Numbered from the stretch's first letter, positions 32,646-45,010 are shown. The stretch: 64,000 nt of DNA from Neoceratodus forsteri (GCA_016271365.2 CM057454.1:458333501-458397500), one strand, 5' to 3'. Notes: generated by a model not told the origin, from the sequence alone. Program-made: numbers and translations.

Positions 32646-33816
32646 ATGGTTAAGACAAAAGTTAAGAAAAAATGTCATAGACCATGTATAACTTGTAGAA
32701 TGTATACAGAAGAAGAAATTGTGGTGGAGTTTACATGTGAGAAGTGCATACAAAATCATGCTTTGCATACTGAAATTGAAATGATAAAGAGGAGGATGGA
32801 CAGTAGTAATCAAACAGAAACACTAGCGGTTCAGAAAGAGATTGGAGAATTAGAAGCCTATATAGATTCATTCATAGTAGAGAACGATATAGATTTATCA
32901 CATAAAGGGGCCCAACAAGAGTCTCTGACTGAGACACTACATAACTATGGTGACAACAAATGTGAAAACACATCTAAACGTTCTACAAAAAATGAGGAAA
33001 AAACAGTTCTTAACACACTACCAGAAGTAGAAAATAGATACAAGGTATTGGACCTGGACAGACAAGTTACACAGGAGTTTTTAGAAAAGAGCTGCAATGG
33101 GGGTGAGGGACTGAAAGTCAAACAAGGCCAGAAAGTCCATAGTGAAGATAGAAAGCCATTACCAGATAAAGGGAAAGCAAAAGTAGTAATGGAGTTTAAG
33201 CAGGGAAATGTCTGTCAAAATAAAGAAGCAATATCACCTAAATTAGATTTCACAACAGAAAAAGAAACCACAACACAAATGAAGAAAAAAGATATCCTAA
33301 TAATAGGAGATTCCTTAACTAAAGGAATTGACTCAGTAGTATGTAAAGGCAGAAAAATGCACACTACGGTGAGCTCGCTACCAGGGGTAAAAATCTCAGA
33401 CATTGGTTACCTATTAGAAGGACTGATGGAAGGACTACAAGATCCTTTAATCATAATTCATGTCGGTGTAAATGATGTGGGGCTATGTAGTATAGATCAC
33501 ATCATACAAGATTATCAACACATTGTAAATACAATGAAAAAAAGGGGATGTGACATAATTATTTCAGGTCTAATTTCATGTTATGGGAGATATGAATTCA
33601 AAAACTCAGGCATTGAGATGCTTAATATGAAACTGAGAACCTTTTGTAGGTATAACAGCATTGGATTCATGGACAACTCAGTGACTTTTGGGAAAAATAC
33701 TCTTTAAAAGTGATGGATTACACCTAAATAAGCGGTATCAGAATATTGAGCATGAAAATAAACAATGTTATCTCGTTCCATTTAAACTGGATAAAGAGGA
33801 GGAGACTCTAACCTAA
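32646..33816 (+). pseudogene. CR1 ORF1: zinc-finger-like head plus SGNH esterase domain
   Basis: The ATG at 32646 opens 353 codons. Residues about 9-40 hold a paired-Cys motif (CHRPCITCRMYTEEE..FTCEKC), a PHD-like finger; then a charged, coiled linker (about 45-205); then an SGNH domain from about 210: ILIIGDSLTKGID (nucleophile Ser), HVGVNDVG (block III), IISGLISCYGRYEF. The frame stops at 33705, but one base of shift restores KSDGLHLNKRYQ, whose Asp-x-x-His completes the catalytic set, ending with TAA at 33814-33816. The ORF1 esterase is known in CR1/L2 elements and may act on membranes or ester substrates in RNP assembly; the exact role is unsettled. A single-base deletion in CTTTAAAA is the only break. 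Confidence 0.85.
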
Positions 33817-33819
33817 ACT

Positions 33820-36650
33820 GTGGACCTTAAAGAGGGATGGAGATGTACAGTACTAAATGCACGTAGTCTAACAAATAAATTCGAGGAACTACAATGTTTA
33901 CTACATGAAAGTAATATACAAATTGCATTAATTACTGAGACTTGGTGGACTACTGAAGACAGATGGGATAAAGAAACAACTGGCTATAAACTATATTACC
34001 TATCAAGGAAATCTAGGAAAGGAGGGGGTATTGCTATATATATAGAAAATTCTATACAATGTGAGGAAATATCAAGAGCTAAAGAAAGCCTGGAAATGGT
34101 GTGGTTAAAGCTCATACCCAAGGGACAAGTGAAAATTAAACTGGGTCTGGTTTACAGACCCCCCCTCAATGAGCTCAGAAGGAGAACTTGAATTATTAAA
34201 AGCCATTAGTAACCTAGATCCATCAGAAAGAATAATACTGACTGGGGACTTTAACTTTCCAGATATTGACTGGAAAAAACTTGAGGGTACAGGTAAAAAA
34301 AGTATACAGTTTCTGGAGGCTGTAAATCAAATAGGGCTTGTCCAGCTTGTTTCTGAAAATACCAGGGGCAACAACATTTTGGATCTGATTCTAACTAACA
34401 TGGGACAATTAATACAAAATGTGCACATTAGTAATCCCCTGGGAAATAGTGACCACCAATCAGTCGAGTTCCTGATTAAAGATGTGCAAAATTCTTCTAG
34501 GGAAGGAAAAACTACAGTTCTAAACTTTAAAAAAGGCTGATTTTCCCTCTATGAGGAAACATCTCACAAACTGGAATTAGAAGAAGGAATTTGGTAACCA
34601 TACAGCTGATAGAATGTGGGACTCCTTGGTCAATATATTACATAAAATCATAAATCTATGTATACCCAAGTACTCTAAGTACTCAAATAATAAAAATATC
34701 CCAAAATGGCAAACTCCAAGAATTAAAACATTGATTAATAAAAAAATAGATGGCTTAAAAAAATTAAACATGACAAATACAAACAAACTAATTTACAGAA
34801 TAGAGAGCTTGTTAAAAAAGTCAAATGGGAAATAAAAAAGCAAAAAAAGAATATGAATTAAAACTTGCATCCTTAGTTAAAGACAACTATAAGACTTTTT
34901 ATTCTTATATAAACAATAAACAAAAAAAGAGTAATACCATCAGACCTTTTAAAAATGATGCTGGAGAAATACTCAACAATAGAGATTGTGCAGAAATACA
35001 AAATAAATATTTCTGCTCCATCTTCAATCCAGTTACTTCTTCAAATACTACTCCAAAAATTACTTCTAGACCAGGGAGGATACAGATTAAATTACAGGAT
35101 GTCCTAAATAAACTAAAAACAATACATACAAATAAATCACAAGGACCTGATGAAATTCATCCTAGGGTGCTGTATGAATTGGCAGATCAACTTGCACCAC
35201 CCCTAACCCATATTTTCCAAAAATCTCTGGATACAGGACAAGTACCACAAAATTGACGAGAAGCGTTGGTAGTTCCTATATATAAAAGTGGATCAAAATC
35301 TGAGTTAAAAAACTATAGACCAATTAGTTTGACATCGGTCATAGGTAAGATGATGGAATCAATCCTAAAGAACTATATAGTTGAGCATCTTAAGGCTAAT
35401 GAATTGCAGGATCCGTTACAGCACGGTTTCTGAAGAAACTGTTCTTGCCAGACAAATCTCTTGACTTTTTACGAGAAGGTTGGGAAGGCTTTGGATGCGG
35501 GAAATTGTGTTGACATTATTTTTTGGGACTTTTCTAAAGCTTTTGATAAACTTCCACATCAAGAATTAATTTTTTACCTTAAACAGTGTGCATTAGATAC
35601 CAATATAATAAACTGGACAGATGCTTGGCTATGTGAAAGAAGGCAAAGAGTGGTAATACAAGGAGAAAAGTCGAAGTGGGAGGCTGTGACTAGTGGAGTG
35701 CCCCAGGGCTCGGTCCTGGGACCCTGCCTCTTTAATATTTATATAACCTCCCTGAAATTGGATAATAATAATATCTGGTTGACAGAATTTGCAGATGACT
35801 GTAGAATTGGTGCAATAACCAACACCGCAAAAAATTATTATGATCTACAAGAAGCATTAAACTACATACATCATTGGACTGTAAATAGTAAGCTTGAATT
35901 AAATAAAAACATGTGCATAACTATGCACTTGGGCAATACAAAAAATAAAAATCCATTTTCCTATAAACTGGACAATATTGTACTCAACAACATAAACGAG
36001 GAAAAGGATTTGGGGGTAATAATCAGTTCTGACTTAAAATTTAGTTCCCATTGTAATAAAGTAATAAGAAAGGGAAACCAGACCCTAAATTGTATTCTGA
36101 GACATATCTCAAGCAGGGATAGGAAAGTACTAATGCCACTCTATGGTGCCTTGTTAGACCCAACCTGAATACTGTGCCCAGTGTGGGCCCTTATAAAAAG
36201 CAGAAATTTACAATATAGAACTAATACAGAAAAGAGCGACTAAGTCAATTGAAGGGCTAGAAAAGAGAAATATATCTGAGAGACTGAGGGAGCTAAATCT
36301 TTTTACCCTGGAGTACAGAAGAATTAGGGGTGATTATTGCTTACTATTTAAATGTATAAAAGACCCTGTATTACTCTCAGAACTTGGACTAGTTTGGAGG
36401 AAATCAAGATATGAATCTAGGGGACACCCTTTTCAGTTTGAAGTCCAAAAATGGCAAACTTTACCACGAAAGCATTGGTTCAGCAATAGAGTCATGGCAG
36501 GATGGAATTCATTTCCCAAAGAAGTGGTGTCCTGTACAACTATGGACTCCTTTAAAAATAAACTTGACGACTTTCTCTTAGAGAGAAAGAGATTAAACAA
36601 TAAGGCAAGCACTATGGACGAAAGTCTACTTAAGCTTGAACTCACCTATG
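33820..36650 (+). pseudogene. CR1 ORF2: endonuclease and reverse transcriptase, broken
   Basis: Endonuclease: LNARSLTNKFEEL, LITETWW, GGGIAIYIENSI, LVYRPP, then in the next frame LTGDFNFPDIDW and NPLGNSDHQSVEF. RT: KSQGPDEIHPRVL, ENYRPISLTSV-like after a TGA at about 35255, FSKAFDKLPHQE, SGVPQGSVLGPCLFNIY, LTEFADDCRIG (catalytic FADD intact), then KDLGVIISSDLKF, and RRATKSIEGLE..LRELNLFTLEYRR-like C terminus. Frame changes near 34180, 34560 and 34830 and stops at about 35255 and 35431 disable it. Its product would nick the target and prime cDNA synthesis. Confidence 0.85.
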
Positions 36651-36969
36651 AACCTATGAAAAATAAAGTAAAAAAAAAATATGGACTACAGTATACTTGT
36701 AAGGCAGAATTTCCAGAAGCTGTTTTTCATTTTAGGGCTTACCTGGATAATTTTTTTATGCCTGTTTATGTTTTGTTGCTAAGAGTAGGTCTGGCACCCT
36801 TTTTCTCAGCCAGGATCCTCACACATTGCTTCCCTAATCCTATAGTGCTGGACGGCCCATTCTTCTCCCTTGATATAGGACAGAGGACTTGTGGGAGGAG
36901 CCTGATCGCTGAGATAGTGCCCAGATCACACTTTTTGCTGAAATTCTTTGTTTAAAATATAGTTTGATA

Positions 36970-37361
36970 ACATGTGCTGATTGTTTTTGTTACAAGGATT
37001 GAAATATTGTACTCGATAATTAATTTAAAGCCCAAATTGTGCATTTTTGTATTTAATTTAAAAAGTAGGAGGAGCTTAGCTCCACCACCTGACTGTTCTT
37101 CAGTATATAAGAAGCTCTTTTTGATATGTATTTCAGTGAGCTGTAGGGCTCAGCAGGGAGCTGACCCAACCAAGACCCTAGTAACTCCTAGTGGTTGATA
37201 TTTTTGTTGATGAAAGTTGATTTATTTGAATTTATCCTCTTATTATTTCTTTGTCGAAACAATTCATTTCTTAATTTAATTTCTTACATTTTGCTGAATT
37301 AAACTATCATTTTGTTCTGTACCTTGGTGTCTGCATTTGAATCTCACAATCCTTTTACACC
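36970..37361 (+). repeat. Possible solo LTR
   Basis: Begins TGTGCTGATTG and may end ATCCTTTTACA. It contains a TATA-like GTATATAAGAAGC (37102-37114), an AATTAAA polyadenylation-like signal (37298) and a following CTTGGTGTCTGCATTTGAATC, the type of R/U5 sequence seen in gypsy LTRs. No second copy in the window and no clear target duplication. Confidence 0.3.
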
Positions 37362-37369
37362 CCCACTAA

Positions 37370-40221
37370 TGGCAGGGTACAGTGCCTCCCCGCACTGCCA
37401 ACAGACATCCCCCATCCTGTCCCTGTGCACATCTCTGGTGCCATTGGAGGACCAGTGGCATTGCCCTCCTCACACCACCACAGCAACTGGCCCTCAGTTA
37501 TCCGCAGAGCATGTTGCCAATGCACGCCCCACCACGTATGGGATCCACTGTGGGTCCCAGTCTAGGCATTCGATTGGATGCCTGGCCAGATCTGCGACTA
37601 CACCCCCAGCCACCCCATGGTGTCCTGAATGCCAGGGGGTGGGGTCACAGAAAGGTGGTGGATGGTGGTGAATACCACCGGCATGCACATGTCCACGGTT
37701 GGGGACCTCCGTGCCTCTGGGGCATATTACTCACCAATTCATGCATTGGGCCAGTTGACCGTATGCTGCTTTGTTGTTCTATTTACACCTACTGGCACCT
37801 ATATGGCTGTAATTTTGCAGTTCAGCCACTAGTGGTTAAGGTAGTGCTGTTTTTGTGCTGGAAAGGAGCAGTTCAGTCCTCCAGCCTAGATGGCACTTTT
37901 GCAGGAAACTATGCCATGGCTGTGCAGGCTAGCTGGAGGTAGTGTCTGCTTTTTATTTTCAACACTCGGTGTGTTGTGGCTGGTGGGAGATTTATGGCTC
38001 CCTAAGTTTCAATTTGGATGGATTCCTGCCTTTTTTGTGCCTTTTTCTTCCAGGTAGAGCTCAATTTTTATATTTTGATGAAATGGTGGTGTCCCCTACA
38101 GACTGGATGAGGGCCAGAGAGTGTTGGGGGGGGGCTGCCTGGATTGGGATCTCAGTCCAGCAGCATGGGAGAAGGCAGGCAGTAACATACTGCTGCTATT
38201 TTTTTCCTTTTTAAATGTAGCGTGGTTGCACTATTTTACTACTTGCGGGTAACTGTAGTAAGTGGACTGCCTAAGCCCTGATGGAATGATGGTTGGTTAT
38301 GAGCTGGTGACTGCAGCTGTCAGGCGAAAACTACTTTGCAGGGTCTGATTGGGGTTAGCGCAATGGTCCAGCGTGAAGTAACAGGGGGGCTTCTTGTTAA
38401 ATTAAATAGTACACAGTAGTTTACCCGACCGGTCTCGCAACTGGGGATTCATTTTTTTCTTTATCCTTTACACCTCTGTAGTATTTTGGAACCTGACACA
38501 GATGGATTCAGATGCAGAGCAGCTAGTCAAGTGGCCATTTTTATTCATACGTGACACACACCAGTGGACACAGACAAAGAAGTGTCCACTGGGCAGGACA
38601 GGAACTCAAGGAACTATAAATTCCTATGCAAGGACTACAGCCCTATTAGCATTCCCTGCACTTCCTACTACTACATATATGCATACCTATACGTATATGC
38701 TACAAGCAGCTTCTGCTGTTGCACTTATTGCAACAGCTGATGATGGTAAAGATGTTACAAAACAACATGAAGAAACCGGGCCTGGTGGCACTGAGGGCTG
38801 AGGTGCTAGATGTCACACTTCGTGCCATGCCGGCGACCTGAGTTTGGGAATGAGCTTGGGTGCCGGGGGTCAGCAGCAGAGGGAGAAGATCGAGCATCTG
38901 CTGGACTGCTTTCCTCTCCTTGGGGAGGGACCCAGACCCTCGGTGGAGACTGGAGGTACTGCTGAGGTGGAGCAACTAAGAGGAGGAGCACGGCGGACAT
39001 CTATGGGCAGCTGTGCTGGTGTCACTGCATGGCTGCACTCCTGGGGGAAATACAGGTAAAATCCCCATCCTCAGAGATAGGCAAAGGCACCTCTGTCCCC
39101 ACCAGGCCACACTCCCAACACTGGTCATTCTCCTCTCCAGGCGGTATCCCTTGACATAGGCGACCACGATTGGGCACCTATAAAAATGGTAACTCAATCA
39201 TGGTGCATGTCAATGGGGCTACCTAACATGGAGGGCAACCAGATGGAGAAGTTCACGCATATAGTGACAGGATGTCACTACATGTATACATGCTGAGGGG
39301 GAGCAAGCATGCTCTGCAAGGGGCGGGAGGGGAGGGAGGGAGGGTTGTGAGGGTGGTGCTGTGGTGAGCTGCCAAACTGGCCCTGTGGCATGGTTGGTGG
39401 GTTTAGAGCTGGGGTTCTGAGGGTACTGGTTCGGGTCTGGGTACAGGTACGCTTGCTTCAGGCCTGACTTTTGTTTTGTATGTTTTGCACTCCCCAACAT
39501 GCACCTCCCTGGAATTGAGAATCCTTCAGTAGGGGGTTGGGGGCGAAGCCTCCTGTGGGGAGGGGGTGTGGAAAACAGAAAATTGAAGCCCCTGGCACCC
39601 TTTTGCTGTGCGCTGGGGGGGTACATCACCGAAATTGATTTTTGGTGATGAGCCATCACCTTTCAGTGGTCACCGTTATGACATGGAACCTCTCCAGGCC
39701 AATCATCCAGCCTGGCACACTAAATTCTAGATAGAGCACCCTGGGTGGAGAGGTGGCCCCATCTCAGGGTTCAGAGCCGGGCGGTCCGTTGGGCTGGTGC
39801 GAGGAGAAGGAGATGTCTCTGGTGGGAGGCAGAGCTTGGAGTATGGTGGAGGATGCCAGAGAGAGTCCCCTGCAGGGGTGGAGCATAAAGAAAGTTGAAA
39901 AAAAAGAAAACAACAACATGAAGTAGCATCAGCATACACCATCCCAGCAGCATCTTCAGTTATGTCCCATAAAAAAAATCCACTACTTCAGCATTTCCAC
40001 AGTGTGTGCGATCAGAATCCTGTGCTGCTGAGTAGGATCATTCTCAGAGTCAGAACAAGCAGCATGTTCTGAAGGATGTGTTGCTGGAGCATACAACAAC
40101 TCCAAGACCTTGTGTTGCTAGACATCAAAGTGTTGAGTACAAGGTGAAGATGGAGGGTGAAGTGGCAGACTGGGAGAAAGAGGATATTGAGTCAAAGTCA
40201 GATGGTGATGCTTATGGTTCC
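37370..40221. other. No gene recognised
   Basis: GC-rich blocks (37370-37720, 38780-39130, 39300-39900) alternate with mixed sequence. Open frames up to 186 codons (37382-37942) have no family motif and the composition bias explains them. Includes a (GGGA)n-like stretch at 39323-39345. Confidence 0.4.
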
Positions 40222-40223
40222 TA

Positions 40224-40554
40224 GGGACAAATGACTTGGCTCATCATGAGATTAGAGCAGTGCAGGAGGACTTTGTAGAGTTGGGAAGGGGCCTAAGACA
40301 AGTAGCACACACAGTATCCTTCTCAGAGGTGCTGCCTGTCAATGGCATGGGTGAGGTGAGGGTACTTTACACCATGCAGTTTAATGAATGGTTGAAAAAA
40401 TGGTGTGGAGCACAGGGGTTTGGCTTCATTGGGGACTGGGGTTCCACCTGGAGGGACACCAGCCTATACTGGCAGGATGGTCTGCATCTGTCCAGGAAGG
40501 GAACAAGCCTTTTGAGCAATCAGTTTAAATGCTTCATTGGCAAGCTTTTAAACT
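40224..40554 (+). pseudogene. CR1 ORF1 C-terminal half (SGNH domain)
   Basis: Begins GTNDLAHHEIR (block III) and ends YWQDGLHLSRKGTSLLSNQF, with the Asp-x-x-His catalytic pair preserved, then TAG at 40554. The nucleophile block is lost to 5' truncation. Open throughout, about 108 residues. Confidence 0.8.
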
Positions 40555-40699
40555 AGTCAAGGTGGGGAGGCACTGATAAGCAGCAGAAAAATCCCAGCCT
40601 CTCCCTACAAAACAGGGTACTAAATGAGAAAAAGACCAAGGTAGAAAGGTCAGTGGGGATGCTGCAACAGAAGGTAAAGCCATCAAAAAATGGAGAGCA

Positions 40700-43340
40700 A
40701 TGAGTACCAATGCCTGTAGTCTGAGTAACAAGCTTCCTGAATTAGTGGCCTTGATGGAGTAGGAACATCTGGATATCGTGGCAGTCACAGAAACATGGTA
40801 CACACAAAACCATGACTGGGATGTAAACATACCAGGATACACTATCTACAGGAGGGACAGAGAGGGTAAAAGAGGAGGAGGAGTAGCTCTTTACATAAGG
40901 GAAGGAATCAAAGCAACAGAACAAAAGGATAAACAGGGATGAGAAGAAGCACTGAGGGTCAATTTGGAGGCAGGCAATGGTGCCACAATCCGCACAGGGG
41001 TTGTATACAGACCCCCCTCTCAGGGGGAGGAAATGGACAAGGAAATGATAGAAAGCATACTTAGAATGGCAGAAAAAGGGGAGATATTGCTGATAGGTGA
41101 TCTGAATATGCCATATGTTAACTGGAGTGCAGTTGCAGCAGCCACTTCAAAGAGTGGGGTTATTCTAGATGCCCTACAGGGGGCATGCCTTAGACAACCA
41201 GTATGGAACCCACTCGAGAGGGAGCAATCTTAGGCCTGGTTCTCTCAAATGGAGATGGAGAGAGGATCACAGATGTAGAAGTGGGTAGCCATCTGGGAAC
41301 TAGCGACCATCGAACAGTATGGTTCACAATAAACACAGCAATAGAGTCAAAACATACAAAGGCAAAAGTACTGGACTTTAGGAGGGCTGACTTTGCCAAA
41401 ATGGGTGAGTGCCTAAGGAATGCACTAGCAAATGGGCAGGAAGGGGGGCTGGAAGAACAATGGGGAATACTAAAAACTGCCATCACAGTGGTAACAAGCC
41501 TTTGTGTGAAGCAAATAAATAAAACAAAATGATGTAAGAAACCACTATGGTTCTCAAAGGAAGTGGCAGTGAAGGTTCAAGAGAAAAAGAAAGCATTCAG
41601 GAAGTACAAGGAATCACAGAAGGAGCAGGACAGAGAACTGTATCAGTTAAAGCAAAAGGAAGCTGGGAAGGCAGTCAGTACAGCAAAGGCCCAAACCGAG
41701 GAAAAGATAGTCAACTCAGTTAAGAAGGGGGATAAAACCTTTATAGGTACATCAGGGAGCGAAGGAAGACCAAGGGAGGGATAGTGAGGCTTAATAAAGG
41801 GGAGGGGGGTGGGCAGAGGGTGACTGTGAAAAGGCAGAGATACTAAACAAATATTTTTGCTCAGTATTTACAAATGAAGAGGGGGAGGTACCTAAAACAA
41901 ACAATAGAAACACTCTGGATACAGAAGTTGATACCAGCCCATTTACAGAAGAAAGGGTTCTGAAAGAACTCTTAAAACTGAAGGTGGACAAAGCAATGGG
42001 GCCTGATGCGATTCATCCCAGAATTCTAAAAGAACTTAGGGTAGAACTAGTGACATCACTGACTACCCTCTTTAATGAATCATGGGAGGATGGGGTGGTA
42101 CCCGAGGACTGGAGGAGGGCAGATGTGATTCCCCTTCACAAAAGTGGGAGCAAGGCAGAAGCAGGAAACTACAGGCATGTTAGTTTAACCTCAGTGATAG
42201 GGAAAACAATGGAATCACTTCTGAAGGAAAGAATTGTCGAGTATCTAGAGGCCAGAGGGGCACAGGACCCAAGGCAGCATGGATTCACAGCGGGAAGGTC
42301 ATGGCAGACGAATTTGATAGATTTCTTTGACTGGGTGACCAAAGTAGTAGATCAGGGAGGGGCTGTGGACATGGCCTACCTAGACTTTAGCAAGGCATTT
42401 GACACAGTCCCACACAAAAGATTATTATACAAGTTAGCCAGCCTGGGAGTGGGTCCCAAGATGACAGCCTGGGTAAAGAATTGGCTGGAGAATAGGACAC
42501 AGAGAGTAATAGTAAATGGAGTCCACTTGAAGAAAGGGGTTACTAGTGGGGTACCGAGGGTTCAGTATTAGACGGTCCTCTTCAATGTCTTTATAAGCAA
42601 CATTGCAGAGGGACTGGAAGGAAAGTATGTCTCTTTGCAGATGACACAAAGATCTGCAACAGAGTTGATGCACAAGGTGGGGTGGAAAGGATGAGAAGGG
42701 ATTTGGCAAGGTTAGAGGAATGGTCAAAGGTATGGCAACTTATAGTCAATGCTAAGAAGTGCAAGGTAATGCACCTGGGAAACAAAAACCCAGGGGAAGA
42801 GTACACAGTGGGGGGTGAGATACTAACAACAACAAAAATGGAAAGGGACCTGAGAGTAGTCATATCAGATGACCTAAAGGTGGGCAAGCAATGTGAGAGG
42901 GCAGCAAGGAGGGCTGGGGGGATACTGGGATGCATAGGGAGAGGCATCACTGGTAGAAAACAGGAAGTTATTATCCCTTTGTAGAGACAGCTGGTGAGAC
43001 CCCATCTGGAGTACTGCATGCAGTTCTGGAGACCCAATCTCCGCAAAGACATAGACAGGATGGAAGCTGTCCAGAGGAAGGCAACTACAATGGTACAGGG
43101 TCTACACCAGAAGACATATGAAGAGAGACTAAAGGAGCTTAATATGTATAGCCTCGAGGAAAGGAGGGATGGGGGGACATGATAGAAACATTCAAGTACC
43201 TCGGGGTATAAACAAAGTCCAAGAGGGTAGCATCTTTCAAAAAAAGAGGTGTGCAAGAACAAGGGGGCACAATTTGAAGATGGGGGGACAGCTCAGAGGT
43301 AATTTAAGGAATTTTTTTTTCACAGAGAGGTTGTGGATGC
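40700..43340 (+). pseudogene. CR1 ORF2 of copy 2, broken
   Basis: Endonuclease: TNACSLSNKLPELVALME, TAG at about 40759, IVAVTETWY, GKRGGGVALYIREG, TGVVYRPPSQGEEMD, IGDLNMPYVNW, HLGTSDHRTVWF. RT: KVDKAMGPDAIHPRIL, GNYRHVSLTSVIGKT, QHGFTAGRSWQTNLIDFF, YLDFSKAFDTVPHKRL, SGVPR (usual SGVPQGSVLGP is damaged) and, in a shifted frame, FADDT. C terminus has GGILGCIGRGITGRK and [19 protein letters not shown]. Stops and frame changes at about 41230, 41530, 41780, 42570 and 42985 disable it. Confidence 0.85.
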
Positions 43341-43556
43341 ATGGAATGGCCTTCCGGAGGAGGTTGTGGAGTCAGAAACAGTGGTGGAATTCAAGCATGC
43401 ATGAGACAGTCATAAGGCAATTCTAGGGGTTGGGGGTAGGAAGAAGTAGGCTGCTGGTTAACTAGGATCTGCAGCTTATCCATTAGGTAGGGAAATGGGC
43501 AGACTGGGTGGGCCAAGCGGTCCTTATCCGCCGTCAAATTCTGTTTCCATGTTTCT

Positions 43557-44084
43557 TTTTTTTTTTTTTTCCATTTAGTCTTTATCTCCCTAGCCTGCCA
43601 GCCTCCTGGTGTCCTTCTCGGCCTGGTCATGGACCACTAGCTTCTGCTCCCCACAACGGCCTCGGGCCCTCCGATACCCGTGGCTCCCCCCCATGGCAGG
43701 GCTGCGGCACTCCTCGCATGGCACAGACGTGGAACTTGGTCGGGAGGCTGGCCTGGGAGCAAATGCCGTGGTAGGCTTCATTAGCGCCGGCTGGTGGCTA
43801 ATTCTTTTTCCGGTTTTCTTTCTGGGAGGCTGGGACGTGCAATGATGCCAGCATCTGCCCCGCCTCTTGTACATACCAGTGTCGGTAGCTAGGTGTCCCC
43901 TGGCCTCCACCAGGGGTCGCCAATGCTCCGGTCACACCCCACCCTCCCCCCCAGAGAAGGAAAGCAGTCCCTAGGATGCTCCATCCTTCTCCCCCGGCTG
44001 GCCCTCCAGCCACCCTAGTCCATTTCCGAACCCGGGTCGCCGGCATCGCAAGCAGAAATCCAACTGCTGTGCCAACGGGCCGGC
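43557..44084 (-). mobile_element. tRNA-derived SINE, about 530 bp, inserted in a CR1 tail
   Basis: The minus strand begins with GCCGGCCCGTTGGCACAGC, an A-box-like TTGGCACAGCAGTTGGA, then CCCGGGTTCGGAAAT as a B-box-like T-arm (about 44027-44084), followed by a 440-bp G/C-rich body and a poly(A) tail seen as T15 at 43556-43570. The CR1 tail lies on both sides (TGTTTCCATGTTTC and TGTTTCTATGTTTC), consistent with a target duplication. The body matches no SINE core I recognise. The length is large for a SINE, so a composite is possible. Confidence 0.65.
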
Positions 44085-44099
44085 AATTGTTTCTATGTT

Positions 44100-44700
44100 T
44101 CTATGTTCTGAATGGGAACCTGAGAAAGTTGAAAAGCAAAACAAAGCTAGTATAAAATAAAATGCAGTGGAATGTATTGAGCCTCCTTGTAGAGCTGCTA
44201 AAAAGAGCAAACACCATAGTCCAGCTGGTAAGCCACTGAAAAATCAACTTGCGCTAAACACAGTGCCAGGGTCACCTATCCCCACACACATTCCCCCAAC
44301 CTCTGCAGCATCTGTTTTCCACAGACCTTCTAAATCATGTGCTTGGGATTTTTTTTTGTGTGGTAGACTGCCAGTTATGCCAGGCATGGGTGAGCTGTGG
44401 AAAACTGGTTAGACTTCTTGAAATGGGTGGGTAGCATACCCACCTTAAAAACAAACATCTGATAAAATGGCAGGCACATATACAAAAGGCTAGGTCTGGC
44501 TCTGGGGGTTCAAAAGAAAAGGAAATTCAAATTTCTGGTAAAAGAATTATGCCACAAGATGAGGTGCCACTAGTGAAGGAGGGTTTGGAGGAGGAGGAGG
44601 AGGATGATGATGGGCCACATGAGCAAACGGGTAGCTAAGTTCAAAGAACTGCCAGTACCACACAGTGAAAACAGCTACAAAGTGGCACAAAATCTTTCTT
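44100..44700. other. No gene recognised
   Basis: Mixed DNA with a GAGGAGGAGGAGGATGATGA acidic-coding-like stretch at about 44590-44610 that leads into the hAT-like fragment. Possibly the decayed N terminus of that transposase. Confidence 0.3.
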
Positions 44701-45010
44701 CTTTCCACCCATTGTTCCTTCAGGAGGAGGAGAAGGCAATGTGCCATGTGTCACTGCAAGTAGGCAAACCTGACACATGCTTAGTAAGCAGGTCAGCCAC
44801 CAACAAAGGCAACATGTAGTCAGTTCACAAAATATCCTTAAAATCATGATGTTCTAAGAAAATTGTATGCTGCAACAGCAGAGATGCTGGCAGTTGATTT
44901 GCTGCCATATTTCTTTGTGGAAAAAAGATAGGCTTTTGCTCGCTAATGTCAAAGACCTGTCCAACTAGCAAGTGCCATTGTGCACCTTTTTTCCATCAAA
45001 GCTGTACCAA
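44700..45010 (+). pseudogene. Possible hAT transposase N-terminal remnant
   Basis: Conceptual pieces in two frames read CHVSLQVGKPDTC..ATNKGNM, which could be a decayed BED-type zinc finger. They are followed by AEMLAVDLLPYFFVEK, similar to the helix after the BED finger in hAT transposases (typically A/IDxxPFSxVE). Several stops. No ends or target duplication found. Confidence 0.35.

Larger units (their letters stand above)
32400..36665 (+). mobile_element. Near full-length CR1 LINE
   Basis: Contains a G/C-rich 5' UTR (32400-32645), ORF1 (32646-33816 with one frameshift), ORF2 (33820 to about 36650 with breaks) and a 3' end CACCTATGAACCTATGAAAAAT. The exact 5' end is uncertain. It is the only CR1 here retaining ORF1 whole. 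Composition of the coding part is A-rich (about 40 percent A), unlike the other CR1 copies, so it is a separate subfamily. Confidence 0.85.
40222..43556 (+). mobile_element. CR1 LINE copy 2, 5'-truncated, with part of ORF1
   Basis: Starts inside the SGNH domain of ORF1 (GTNDLAHHE at 40224), continues through all of ORF2 and ends with GGATCTGCAGCTTATCC, CCTTATCCGCCGTCAAATTC and a TTTCCATGTTTC tail. It is the longest uninterrupted member of the subfamily that includes copy 1 and serves as its empty-site reference at three insertion points. Confidence 0.9.

Noticed and set aside
37382..37942. 186-codon plus-strand frame
   Set aside because: GC-rich composition, His/Pro/Trp bias and an overlapping 119-codon frame; no recognisable domain.
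44027..44084. Functional tRNA gene
   Set aside because: Head of a SINE with poly(A) at its other end and target duplication in a CR1 tail.
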